DNA from: Leucobacter sp042726155
Lineage (GTDB): Bacteria; Actinomycetota; Actinomycetes; Actinomycetales; Microbacteriaceae
Length of the DNA stretch: 64,000 bases
Reading direction: 5' to 3'
Assembly (NCBI RefSeq): GCF_042726155.1
Contig: NZ_JBHXHV010000001.1
Location: 1,054,001 to 1,118,000, forward strand
Shown: piece by piece, positions 54,386-62,475 of the stretch
Position numbering within the stretch: the stretch's first letter is position 1
How the letters are laid out: each line of letters begins with the position of its first letter
The notes under the pieces: generated by a model
The model's database searches: none
The model's input: the letters and a program-made list of their open reading frames with translations, nothing else
Told to the model about the DNA's origin: nothing
Translations under genes and position numbers: made by a program

Positions 54386-54760
54386 ATGGCCGCTTCAATT
54401 ACTCGGGCTAAGGGTCGGACGGCTGCACGCGTCCGCCGCCACACCCGCCTGCGCAAGAAGATCGTCGGCACGGAGGTTCGCCCCCGTCTCGTCGTCAACC
54501 GCTCGTCACGCCACGTCTTCGTACAGGTCGTTGACGACTCGAAGGGTGTCACCCTCGCGTCGGCTTCAACCATGGAAGCCGATTTGCGTTCGTTCGACGG
54601 TGACAAGACCGCCAAGGCTCGTAAGGTCGGCGAACTCGTCGCCGAGCGTGCGAAGAGTGCCGGCATCGACGCGGTCGTGTTCGACCGTGGCGGTAGCAAG
54701 TACGCCGGTCGTGTCGCTGCGATCGCCGATGGCGCTCGCGAAGGGGGGCTGACCCTGTGA
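54386..54760 (+). CDS. rplR: 50S ribosomal protein L18
   Basis: The 124-residue protein contains RHTRLRKKIVGTEVRPRLVVNRSSRHVFVQVVDD and FDRGGSKYAGRVAAIADGAREGGL. It binds 5S rRNA. The end overlaps the rpsE GTG start by 4 bases. Confidence 0.99.
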   Translation: MAASITRAKGRTAARVRRHTRLRKKIVGTEVRPRLVVNRSSRHVFVQVVDDSKGVTLASASTMEADLRSFDGDKTAKARKVGELVAERAKSAGIDAVVFDRGGSKYAGRVAAIADGAREGGLTL

Positions 54761-55467
54761 GCAACGAAACGAAGGAGCAGCAAGTGTCTGCAGAGGCCCA
54801 GTCTGAGACGACGGCCACGCAGGCCGCTCCGGCTCAGGATCACCGTAACGAGCCGCGCGAACAGCGTCGCGGGAGCCGCGATCGCGGTACCCGTAACGAG
54901 CGTGGCGGTCGCGACCGCAACGAGAGCCAGTTCCTCGAGCGCGTCGTTACTATCAACCGCGTATCGAAGGTCGTCAAGGGCGGCCGTCGCTTCAGCTTCA
55001 CCGCGCTCGTCGTGGTGGGTGACGGCAACGGCACCGTTGGCGTCGGCTACGGCAAGGCGAAGGAGGTGCCTCTCGCCATCGCAAAGGGTGTCGAAGAGGC
55101 CAAGAAGAACTTCTTCCGCGTTCCCCGCGTCGGCAGCACCATCCCGCACCCCGTGCAGGGCGAGGCCGCAGCCGGCGTCGTGCTCTTGCGTCCGGCAGCA
55201 GCTGGTACCGGTGTTATCGCCGGTGGCCCGGTGCGCGCCGTCCTCGAGTGCGCTGGCATCCACGACGTGCTGAGCAAGTCGCTCGGCTCGTCGAACACCC
55301 TGAACATCGTGCATGCGACCGTTGAGGCGCTGCAGCAGCTCGAGGAGCCCCGCTCCGTCGCAGCTCGCCGCGGTCTCGACTTCGACCGCGTCGCTCCTGC
55401 TCGCATTGTGCGCGCAGAAGCGAAGGCCGCGGCCGACGCTGCCGCGAAGGCAAAGGCAGGTGCGTAA
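54757..55467 (+). CDS. rpsE: 30S ribosomal protein S5
   Basis: The product is 236 residues from GTG 54757, whose GTGA overlaps the rplR stop. An in-frame GTG at 54784 with AAGGAG six bases upstream would give 227 residues, so the start is uncertain. A charged low-complexity N-terminal extension of 50-60 residues precedes the core (LERVVTINRVSKVVKGGRRFSF). The C-terminal part has GVIAGGPVRAVLECAGIHDVLSKSLGSSN. Confidence 0.97.
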   Translation: MSNETKEQQVSAEAQSETTATQAAPAQDHRNEPREQRRGSRDRGTRNERGGRDRNESQFLERVVTINRVSKVVKGGRRFSFTALVVVGDGNGTVGVGYGKAKEVPLAIAKGVEEAKKNFFRVPRVGSTIPHPVQGEAAAGVVLLRPAAAGTGVIAGGPVRAVLECAGIHDVLSKSLGSSNTLNIVHATVEALQQLEEPRSVAARRGLDFDRVAPARIVRAEAKAAADAAAKAKAGA

Positions 55468-55655
55468 TGGCTAAGAGCTTGAAGGTTACGCAGACGAAGT
55501 CCGTCATCAGTGAGAAGCAGAACCAGCGCGATACGCTGCGCAGCTTGGGCCTCAAGAAGATTGGCCAGTCGGTCATTCGTGAGGACACCCAGGCTAACCG
55601 CGGTTACATTCGTGCGGTTGCTCACCTGGTAGTGGTTGAGGAGATCGACGCATGA
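55467..55655 (+). CDS. rpmD: 50S ribosomal protein L30
   Basis: The 62-residue protein MAKSLKVTQTKSVISEKQNQ is the short bacterial L30, with LRSLGLKKIGQSV as its core. It starts within the rpsE stop (TAATG) and overlaps rplO by 4 bases. Confidence 0.99.
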   Translation: MAKSLKVTQTKSVISEKQNQRDTLRSLGLKKIGQSVIREDTQANRGYIRAVAHLVVVEEIDA

Positions 55656-56113
55656 GCGAGAACAACGAGGAGCGTGAGTCGGTGCTGAAGGCGCACCACC
55701 TCCGTCCGGCTCCCGGTGCCAAGAAGGCCAAGACCCGCGTGGGTCGTGGCGAGGCATCGAAGGGCAAGACCGCTGGCCGCGGTACCAAGGGCACCAAGGC
55801 TCGGTACCAGGTCAAGGTCGGCTTTGAGGGTGGGCAGATGCCGCTGCACATGCGCACCCCGAAGCTCCGCGGGTTCAAGAACCCGTTCCGCACCGAGTAC
55901 CAGGTGGTGAACGTCGCGAAGCTCGCAGAGCTCTACCCCAAGGGTGGCGACGTCACCGTCGAGGATCTCGTGGCCAAGGGTGCCGTCCGCAAGAACCAGC
56001 CCGTCAAGGTGCTGGGCGACGGCGACCTCCAGGTCAAGCTCTCCGTGCAGGTCGACAAGGTCTCCAGCTCAGCTGAGCAGAAGATCGTCGCCGCTGGTGG
56101 AGCAGTGAAGTAA
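55652..56113 (+). CDS. rplO: 50S ribosomal protein L15
   Basis: The 153-residue protein has LRPAPGAKKAKTRVGRGEASKGKTAGRGTKG near the start, and GFEGGQMPLHMRTPKLRGFKN. It is the last ribosomal gene before the secY gap. Confidence 0.99.
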   Translation: MSENNEERESVLKAHHLRPAPGAKKAKTRVGRGEASKGKTAGRGTKGTKARYQVKVGFEGGQMPLHMRTPKLRGFKNPFRTEYQVVNVAKLAELYPKGGDVTVEDLVAKGAVRKNQPVKVLGDGDLQVKLSVQVDKVSSSAEQKIVAAGGAVK

Positions 56114-56164
56114 CGGTCCACTCGGGCCAGTAGTATCTCGGGTTCTCCCGAGCGGCGGGGGATC

Positions 56165-56194
56165 GGCGGGAGCGACACACGTGTCGTTCCCGCC
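56165..56194 (+). terminator. Hairpin between rplO and secY
   Basis: GGCGGGA (56165-56171) with TCCCGCC (56188-56194) and an inner CGACAC-AC-GTGTCG form one interrupted stem of 13 pairs. A T-rich stretch (CTCTTGTGTTTTC) follows about ten bases later. A smaller CTCGGG-TTCT-CCCGAG stem sits just upstream. Together they may limit read-through into secY. Confidence 0.55.
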
Positions 56195-56322
56195 CACCCT
56201 CGCTCTTGTGTTTTCACCGTCATTCATGACGATGGCTCAGTCTTACGGCACCGCCGTGTAGGCTGGAGCAATTGGTTCTCGTCGGTAGGCGAAGCCCCTT
56301 ACGACGTTCCAGGAGGCAGATT

Positions 56323-57648
56323 TTGTTCAGCGCCATCGGACGGATCTTCCGGACACCCGATTTGCGGCGGAAGATTGTCTTCACGCTCGCAATCGTGTCG
56401 TTGTTCCGGCTCGGGTCATTCATCCCCGCACCGTTTGTTGACTTCAACAACGTGCAAGCGTGCCTCGTGGCGAATCAGAACCAGGGCAGCTCGGGTCTGT
56501 ACGACATGATCAACCTGTTCAGCGGCGGCGCCCTGCTGCAGCTCTCGATCTTCGCGCTCGGCATCATGCCCTACATCACGGCGTCGATCATCACGCAGCT
56601 GTTGCGCGTCGTGATCCCGCACTTCGAGATGCTCCACAAGGAGGGCCAGGCGGGCCAGGCCAAGCTCACGCAGTACACGCGTTACCTGACCATCGCGCTT
56701 GCGATCCTGCAGTCGACGACGCTGATCACGGTCGCGCGCTCGGGTCAGCTCTTCGGTGCCGCTGCGAACCAGGCGTGCCAGAACCTCGTATCGCAGGAAT
56801 GGTGGGCCGTGCTCATCATGATCATCACGATGACCGCCGGCACCGGCCTCATCATGTGGTTCGGTGAGCTCATCACCGAGCGCGGCATCGGGAACGGTAT
56901 GTCGCTGCTGATCTTTACCTCGATTGCTGCGACGTTCCCCGGCGCAATGTGGATCATCAAGGAGTCGCGCGGCTGGGAAGTCTTCTTCATAGTGTTGGGC
57001 GTCGGCCTGCTCGTCGTCGCCGCGGTCGTGTTCGTCGAGCAATCGCAACGACGCATCCCCGTGCAGTACGCGAAACGCGTTGTCGGGCGGCGCACCTACG
57101 GCGGAAGCAGCACCTACATCCCGATCAAGGTCAACATGGCCGGCGTGATCCCCGTGATTTTCGCATCGGCGATCCTCTACCTGCCGATGCTGATCACGCA
57201 GTTCAACCAGCCTCAGATCGGTGAAGATCCGAAGCCCTGGGTGGTCTGGATTCAGAACAACCTGGTGTACGGCGATCAGCCGTTCTACATGCTCGTATTC
57301 TTCTTGCTCGTTATCGGTTTCACGTTCTTCTACGTGCAGATCACCTTCAACCCTGAAGAGGTCTCCGACAACATGAAGCAGTACGGCGGCTTCATCCCCG
57401 GCATTCGTGCCGGTCGGCCGACGGCTGAGTACCTCAACTATGTGCTGACGCGCATCACCAGCGCAGGTTCCCTGTATCTCGGCGTCATCGCGCTGTTGCC
57501 GCTCGTTGCCCTCTCGTTCTTCGGAGCGAATCAGAACTTCCCGTTCGGCGGTGCTTCGATCCTCATCATCGTGGGCGTAGGCCTCGAAACCGTGAAGCAG
57601 ATCGACGCGCAGTTGCAGCAGCGCCACTACGAAGGACTTCTCAAGTGA
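56323..57648 (+). CDS. secY: Preprotein translocase subunit SecY
   Basis: The 441-residue membrane channel starts at TTG 56323 (MFSAIGRIFRTPDLRRKIVF), six bases after AGGAGG. A start further upstream at 56272 would add an unrelated basic stretch. Ten helices are evident. The plug and lateral-gate regions (IPAPFVDFN, FSGGALLQLSIFALGIMPYITASII) and the cytoplasmic loop AKRVVGRRTYGGSSTYIPIKVN are conserved. It forms the Sec channel with SecE and SecG. The stop overlaps adk by 4 bases. Confidence 0.98.
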   Translation: MFSAIGRIFRTPDLRRKIVFTLAIVSLFRLGSFIPAPFVDFNNVQACLVANQNQGSSGLYDMINLFSGGALLQLSIFALGIMPYITASIITQLLRVVIPHFEMLHKEGQAGQAKLTQYTRYLTIALAILQSTTLITVARSGQLFGAAANQACQNLVSQEWWAVLIMIITMTAGTGLIMWFGELITERGIGNGMSLLIFTSIAATFPGAMWIIKESRGWEVFFIVLGVGLLVVAAVVFVEQSQRRIPVQYAKRVVGRRTYGGSSTYIPIKVNMAGVIPVIFASAILYLPMLITQFNQPQIGEDPKPWVVWIQNNLVYGDQPFYMLVFFLLVIGFTFFYVQITFNPEEVSDNMKQYGGFIPGIRAGRPTAEYLNYVLTRITSAGSLYLGVIALLPLVALSFFGANQNFPFGGASILIIVGVGLETVKQIDAQLQQRHYEGLLK

Positions 57649-58244
57649 CAGAACCCACGACGGCGCGACTGCTCATCATTGGCCCTCCCGGAGCTGGAAA
57701 AGGTACGCAGGCCGGTCTGATCGCTGAGCGATATGGCGTCCCGGCTATCTCGACCGGGGATATTTTCCGCGCGAACATCAAAGGTGGCACCGAGCTGGGT
57801 AAGCAGGTGCAGACGATCATTGAGCAGGGGGAACTGGTTCCCGACGAGCTCACGAATGAAATCGTTGCCGACCGTCTCTCGCAGGCGGATGCTGCAGCGG
57901 GATTCTTGCTCGATGGCTACCCTCGCACCGTCGACCAGGTGCACGCGCTCGATGCGATGCTGGGCGGTTCGTCGCTCGACGCCGTTGTGCTGCTCGAGGC
58001 AGACGCAGACGAGGTCGTTAACCGGCTTCTGAAGCGCGCAGCGCTCGAGGGTCGCGCCGATGACACAGAAGAAGTGATCCGTCACCGTCAAGACGTGTAC
58101 TCGGCACAGACGGCGCCACTCATCGATCTCTTCTCGAAGCGTGGCATTCTCGTCTCTGTTGACGGGCTCGGCACCGTGGACGAGGTTGCAGATCGTATCG
58201 CGTCCGGTCTTTCGGCGCAGCTGGGCGCCAAAGTCGGTCAGTAG
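57645..58244 (+). CDS. adk: Adenylate kinase
   Basis: The 199-residue enzyme interconverts ATP, ADP and AMP. The P-loop is GPPGAGKGTQ at residues 13-22, with the AMP-site ISTGDIFRANI and FLLDGYPRTVDQ. The lid is short, lacking the zinc-binding domain found in many Gram-positive enzymes. It starts at a GTG overlapping the secY stop. Confidence 0.98.
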   Translation: MTEPTTARLLIIGPPGAGKGTQAGLIAERYGVPAISTGDIFRANIKGGTELGKQVQTIIEQGELVPDELTNEIVADRLSQADAAAGFLLDGYPRTVDQVHALDAMLGGSSLDAVVLLEADADEVVNRLLKRAALEGRADDTEEVIRHRQDVYSAQTAPLIDLFSKRGILVSVDGLGTVDEVADRIASGLSAQLGAKVGQ

Positions 58245-58247
58245 CTG

Positions 58248-59090
58248 ATGGCGCGCAGAGGGTTGTTGCGGCGCTCGATCTACAAGTCGCCAGCGCAGCT
58301 GCGGCTGATGCTCGAACCGGGTCTCGCGACCGGCGCGGCGCTCGACGCGATGCGCGCTGTCGTGGGCGCGGGAGTTACGACGCTCGAACTCGACGCCATC
58401 GCGGAGCAAGCGATCCGCGCACTGGGCGGCGCCCCCAACTTCATGCTGGAGCCGGGCTACCGCCACACGATCTGCGCGAACGTAAATGAGCACGTCGTGC
58501 ACGCAATTCCGACCGATCGCGCACTCGTCCCGGGCGATATCGTCGCTCTCGATGCGGGGGCCGTCGTCAATGGATGGCACGGTGACGCCGCGTTCACCGC
58601 CGTCATTCCGGACCACGCATACGTCGAACGCACCGCCGCGAATCAGCGTCTCAGCGAAGTGACGGAGCAAGCGATGTGGCGCGGTATCGCGCGGCTTGCC
58701 ACCGCGTCTCATCTGAACGAGGTGGGCGAGGCCGTTTCGGCCTACGTGCGCGCGAACAGCGACTATGGCGTGCTTGAGGATTACATCGGCCACGGCATCG
58801 GTCGCAGTATGCATGAGGATCCGCCGGTGTTTAACGTGCCGACGCGAAAGCGCGGTCCAGAGGTGAAGCCCGGTCTGGTCGTCGCCATTGAACCGATTAT
58901 CTCGGCTGGTGGGATCGACACGGTCGTTGAGGACGACGATTGGACCGTTACGATCGCCGACGGTTCGATGAGCGCGCAGTGGGAGCACACCGTTGCGGTG
59001 CACGACCGTGGTATCTGGGTGCTCACTGCCGCTGACGGGGGAGCCAGCGGACTCGAGCCCCTCGGCATCCGTCCGGTCCCGTTCAGCTAA
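58248..59090 (+). CDS. map: Methionine aminopeptidase type I
   Basis: The 280-residue enzyme removes the initiator methionine. Metal-binding residues are in LDAGAVVNGWHGDAAFT (two Asp), IGHGIGRSMHEDP (His), AIEPIIS (Glu) and AQWEHTVAV (Glu). It lacks the long N-terminal zinc or SH3-binding extensions and starts 3 bases after adk. The infA unit follows behind its own promoter. Confidence 0.98.
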   Translation: MARRGLLRRSIYKSPAQLRLMLEPGLATGAALDAMRAVVGAGVTTLELDAIAEQAIRALGGAPNFMLEPGYRHTICANVNEHVVHAIPTDRALVPGDIVALDAGAVVNGWHGDAAFTAVIPDHAYVERTAANQRLSEVTEQAMWRGIARLATASHLNEVGEAVSAYVRANSDYGVLEDYIGHGIGRSMHEDPPVFNVPTRKRGPEVKPGLVVAIEPIISAGGIDTVVEDDDWTVTIADGSMSAQWEHTVAVHDRGIWVLTAADGGASGLEPLGIRPVPFS

Positions 59091-59125
59091 TTGAGACCCG
59101 ATACCGCAGTACTCAGTGGCGCGAC

Positions 59126-59165
59126 ACTCGGCGAGCTTTACAAAAGCCGACACGCCGAGTACTCT
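59126..59165 (+). promoter_or_regulatory. infA promoter flanked by an inverted repeat
   Basis: TTTACA (59137-59142), 17 bases, TACTCT (59160-59165). The arms ACTCGGCG (59126-59133) and CGCCGAGT (59153-59160) are perfect complements that bracket the -35 and end on the first base of the -10. A protein bound there would block the promoter. The leader is about 115 bases. Confidence 0.6.
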
Positions 59166-59285
59166 TGATCTTTGGTGCTTTGCGCCTGTTTTTGCGTTCG
59201 TTCCGGCAGCTGTCGGCAGGCGTTCGGAGACGCAGATGCGAGGCATTCGCATGACCAGTACACCTACGCAAGCGATAGTGAGGCT

Positions 59286-59507
59286 ATGGCGAAGAAAGAC
59301 GGCGTCATCGAGATCGAGGGACACATTGTCGAGGCTCTGCCTAACGCCATGTTCCGCGTCGAGTTGACCAATGGACACAAAGTGCTCGCTCACATCTCAG
59401 GAAAGATGCGCCAGCACTACATCCGCATTCTCCCCGAGGACCGCGTGATTGTGGAGCTGACGCCCTACGATCTGACCCGCGGCCGCATCGTCTACCGCTA
59501 CAAGTAG
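59286..59507 (+). CDS. infA: Translation initiation factor IF-1
   Basis: The 73-residue OB-fold protein MAKKDGVIEIEGHIVEALPN occupies the ribosomal A site during initiation. I took the ATG at 59286; a longer upstream frame has no similarity. KMRQHYIRILPEDRVIVELTPYDLTRGRIVYRYK is the usual end. Confidence 0.98.
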   Translation: MAKKDGVIEIEGHIVEALPNAMFRVELTNGHKVLAHISGKMRQHYIRILPEDRVIVELTPYDLTRGRIVYRYK

Positions 59508-59576
59508 GTCGCTGGGAAGTAACGACTCGCGGCATTCCGCGAGTACGAGGACAGCGAAATACACGAAGGAAGCATC

Positions 59577-59693
59577 ATGAAGGTCAAGCCCAGCGTCAAG
59601 CCGATCTGCGATCACTGCAAGGTCATCCGCCGCCACGGCCGCGTCATGGTGATCTGCAAGAGCAACCCGCGCCACAAGCAGCGCCAGGGCTAA
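59577..59693 (+). CDS. rpmJ: 50S ribosomal protein L36
   Basis: The 38-residue protein MKVKPSVKPICDHCKVIRRH has the zinc-binding set Cys-x2-Cys, a third Cys in VMVICKSN and His in PRHKQRQG. It is the C+ form. It is preceded by GAAGGA. A 190-base gap with two short GC-rich stems (around 59707-59740 and 59818-59837) separates it from rpsM. Confidence 0.98.
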   Translation: MKVKPSVKPICDHCKVIRRHGRVMVICKSNPRHKQRQG

Positions 59694-59883
59694 GCCCCTG
59701 TCGCCGCTGCTCGTTCCGGCTTCGCCGAGACGAGCAGGCAACGGCTCGTGCAGAACACACAATTCAATATCTGATCCAGCGCATCGAAGAACCCGGCAAA
59801 CTTTTTGGCGGGGGACACCTCGGGCCGGAGGCCCGAACCCCCGATGCGCACCACACCTCCACTATCCGCAAGGAGAGCCAACA

Positions 59884-60252
59884 ATGGCACGTCTCGCAGG
59901 AGTAGATATCCCACGCGATAAGCGCGTTGAGATTGCACTCACTTACATCTATGGCGTCGGTCGCACCAGCGCACTGAAGACCCTCGCCGACACCAGCATC
60001 GACGGCAACATCCGCGTCAAGGATCTTTCCGATGAGCAGCTGGTCGCGCTTCGCGATTACATTGAAGGCAACTTCAAGGTTGAGGGCGATCTCCGCCGCG
60101 AGGTTGCAGCCGACATCCGCCGCAAGGTGGAGACCGGCAGCTACCAGGGCATTCGCCACCGTAAGGGCCTGCCTGTGCACGGTCAGCGCACCAAGACGAA
60201 CGCTCGTACCCGCAAGGGCCCGAAGCGCACCGTCGCCGGCAAGAAGAAGTAA
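59884..60252 (+). CDS. rpsM: 30S ribosomal protein S13
   Basis: The 122-residue protein MARLAGVDIPRDKRVEIALT binds the 30S head and touches the P-site tRNA. RGIRHRKGLPVHGQRTKTNARTRKGPKRT-like end is present in parts. AGGAG precedes the ATG. Confidence 0.99.
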   Translation: MARLAGVDIPRDKRVEIALTYIYGVGRTSALKTLADTSIDGNIRVKDLSDEQLVALRDYIEGNFKVEGDLRREVAADIRRKVETGSYQGIRHRKGLPVHGQRTKTNARTRKGPKRTVAGKKK

Positions 60253-60299
60253 CGCCGGTCCGTTAGACCTACACACAGAGCTTTTCAGGAGAATACTCA

Positions 60300-60698
60300 A
60301 TGGCTGCACCAAAGACCGCGGCTCGCAAGCCGCGTCGCAAGGATAAGAAGAACGTCGCTGTGGGCCAGGCCCACATCAAGTCGACGTTCAACAACACGAT
60401 CGTCTCGATCACTGACACCACCGGTGCTGTGATCAGCTGGGCTTCTTCAGGTGGCGTCGGCTTCAAGGGTTCGCGTAAGTCGACCCCGTTCGCCGCGCAG
60501 CTCGCCGCAGAGTCGGCAGCTCGCAAGGCGCAGGAGCACGGCATGAAGAAGGTCGACATCTTCGTCAAGGGACCGGGCTCGGGCCGCGAAACCGCGATCC
60601 GCTCGCTGCAGGCCGCTGGCCTCGAGGTGGGTTCGATCAACGACGTTACGCCGCAGACGCACAACGGTTGCCGTCCGCCGAAGCGTCGTCGCGTCTGA
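60300..60698 (+). CDS. rpsK: 30S ribosomal protein S11
   Basis: The 132-residue protein has KKNVAVGQAHIKSTFNNTIVSITD and the C-terminal INDVTPQTHNGCRPPKRRRV. It lies on the platform of the small subunit. rpsD does not follow, as usual in actinobacteria. Confidence 0.99.
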   Translation: MAAPKTAARKPRRKDKKNVAVGQAHIKSTFNNTIVSITDTTGAVISWASSGGVGFKGSRKSTPFAAQLAAESAARKAQEHGMKKVDIFVKGPGSGRETAIRSLQAAGLEVGSINDVTPQTHNGCRPPKRRRV

Positions 60699-60705
60699 AC
60701 CTATG

Positions 60706-60731
60706 GCTTCGCCGGCTCCGGTCGGCGAAGC
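60706..60731 (+). other. Hairpin between rpsK and rpoA
   Basis: GCTTCGCCG (60706-60714) and CGGCGAAGC (60723-60731) form a perfect 9-bp stem. A second small stem, GCAGCC-TTC-GGCTGC, follows around 60735. No T-run is present, so partial attenuation or processing is likelier than full termination. Confidence 0.5.
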
Positions 60732-60837
60732 TGGCAGCCTTCGGCTGCTGTTAGGCATTCAACGCATAGTTCTAGACCTTCAACATCCCGATACCGCATG
60801 AGTCATATAGCGGACTCCAGCGAAAGGATCACACACC

Positions 60838-61824
60838 GTGCTGATTGCACAGCGACCCACTCTGACTGAAGAATCGATCTCCGAGTTCCGTTCGCGTTTC
60901 GCCATCGAGCCGCTTGAGCCCGGCTTCGGCTACACGCTCGGCAACTCGCTGCGTCGTACCCTGCTCTCCTCGATCCCCGGCGCCGCTGTTACTAGCGTTC
61001 GCTTCGAGGGCGTCGCTCACGAGTTCACGACCATTCAGGGCGTGACCGAGGACGTCACCGAGATCATTCTCAACATCAAGGACCTCGTCGTCTCAAGCGA
61101 GCACGACGAGCCCATCACCGCCTACCTGCGCAAGACTGGCGCTGGCGAGGTTACAGCAGCCGACATCTCCGCTCCGGCGGGCGTCGAGGTGCACAACCCC
61201 GAGCTCGTGATTGCAACGCTCGGCGATTCGGCTCAGTTCGAACTCGAGCTGACCATCGAGCGTGGCCGCGGCTACGTTTCCGCAGCGCAGAACCGTAACG
61301 AGGACGCAGAGGTTGGCCGTATTCCGGTCGACTCGATCTACTCGCCGGTGCTCAAGGTCACCTACCGCGTCGAAGCGACGCGTGCCGGTGAGCGCACTGA
61401 CTTCGACCGCCTCGTGGTCGATGTCGAGTCGAAGCCCGCAATCACGCCGCGCGACGCGATCGCGTCGGCTGGTTCGACGCTGGTCGAGCTCTTCGGGCTC
61501 GCTCGCGAGTTGAACACTGCCGCTGAAGGCGTCGAGATCGGCCCCGCGCCGGTCGAGGTTGTCGCTGAAGGCGAACTGTCGATCCCGATCGAAGATCTGG
61601 ATCTCTCGGTGCGCAGCTACAACTGCCTCAAGCGCGAGGGCATTAACACGGTGAGCGAGCTCGTAGCGCTCTCCGAGGCGCAGCTGATGAACATCCGCAA
61701 CTTCGGTCAGAAGTCCGTATTCGAGGTGCGCGACAAGCTCACCGAGATGGGCCTCTCGCTCAAGGATGCAGTGCCCGGATTCGACGGCGCACAGTTCTAC
61801 AGCTACGAAGACGACAACAACTAA
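60838..61824 (+). CDS. rpoA: RNA polymerase alpha subunit
   Basis: The 328-residue protein starts at GTG 60838 (MLIAQRPTLTEESISEFRSR). The N-terminal dimerisation domain (LEPGFGYTLGNSLRRTLLSS) assembles the core enzyme. The C-terminal domain (DLDLSVRSYNCLKREGINTV, LMNIRNFGQKSVFEV) binds activators and UP elements. Length is normal. Confidence 0.99.
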   Translation: MLIAQRPTLTEESISEFRSRFAIEPLEPGFGYTLGNSLRRTLLSSIPGAAVTSVRFEGVAHEFTTIQGVTEDVTEIILNIKDLVVSSEHDEPITAYLRKTGAGEVTAADISAPAGVEVHNPELVIATLGDSAQFELELTIERGRGYVSAAQNRNEDAEVGRIPVDSIYSPVLKVTYRVEATRAGERTDFDRLVVDVESKPAITPRDAIASAGSTLVELFGLARELNTAAEGVEIGPAPVEVVAEGELSIPIEDLDLSVRSYNCLKREGINTVSELVALSEAQLMNIRNFGQKSVFEVRDKLTEMGLSLKDAVPGFDGAQFYSYEDDNN

Positions 61825-61869
61825 CGGCCTGGCATCGTTCGCCCGACCGCACACCTTCTGGAGTAAATA

Positions 61870-62370
61870 ATGCCCAAGCCCAACAAGGGCCCCCGCCTTG
61901 GAGGCGGCCCCGCACACGAGCGTCTGATGCTGAACCAGATGGCTTCGCAGCTGTTCGAGCACAAGCGCATCCAGACCACGGAGACCAAGGCTAAGCGCCT
62001 GCAGCCCGTGGCCGAGCGCCTTGTGACCTTCGCAAAGCGTGGCGATCTGCACTCGCGTCGTCGCGTCATGCGCCAGGTCCTCGACAAGTCAGTGGTTCAC
62101 GAGCTCTTCACTGAGATCGCACCCCTGGTTGAGAACCGCGATGGCGGCTACACCCGCATCGTCAAGACCGGTTTCCGTAAGGGCGACCGTGCTCCTCTCG
62201 CAGTGATCGAGCTCGTGCTCGAGCCCGTGTCGCCGAAGGTCAAGGCTGCAAAGCCGAAGGCTGAAGAGACTGCTGCTCCCGTCGAAGAGGCACCCGAGGC
62301 TCCGGCCGAGGAGACCACCGAGGCAGCTGCTGAGACCACCGAGGCACCCGCCGAGGAAAAGGCCGAGTAA
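61870..62370 (+). CDS. rplQ: 50S ribosomal protein L17, with C-terminal extension
   Basis: The core (MPKPNKGPRLGGGPAHERLM to VIELVLEPVSPK) is followed by about 45 residues rich in Ala, Glu and Pro (AEETAAPVEEAPEAPAEETT). The total of 166 residues exceeds the usual 115-130. The tail is probably disordered. It closes the superoperon. Confidence 0.98.
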   Translation: MPKPNKGPRLGGGPAHERLMLNQMASQLFEHKRIQTTETKAKRLQPVAERLVTFAKRGDLHSRRRVMRQVLDKSVVHELFTEIAPLVENRDGGYTRIVKTGFRKGDRAPLAVIELVLEPVSPKVKAAKPKAEETAAPVEEAPEAPAEETTEAAAETTEAPAEEKAE

Positions 62371-62387
62371 CACTCGCCAGGTTCTGC

Positions 62388-62426
62388 CAAAAGCCCCCGC
62401 CGCGCATTCCGCGGCGGGGGCTTTTG
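62388..62426 (+). terminator. Rho-independent terminator of the rpoA-rplQ unit
   Basis: Perfect 17-bp stem (62388-62404 with 62410-62426) with a CATTC loop; the stem starts CAAAAG and ends CTTTTG, so the A-run and T-run work in both directions. It probably serves the convergent acyltransferase gene as well. Confidence 0.92.
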
Positions 62427-62475
62427 CGTTGTCGCGGGCCGGCGTAGGCGGGTGAGCTGTGAGCTGGTTGCTTCG

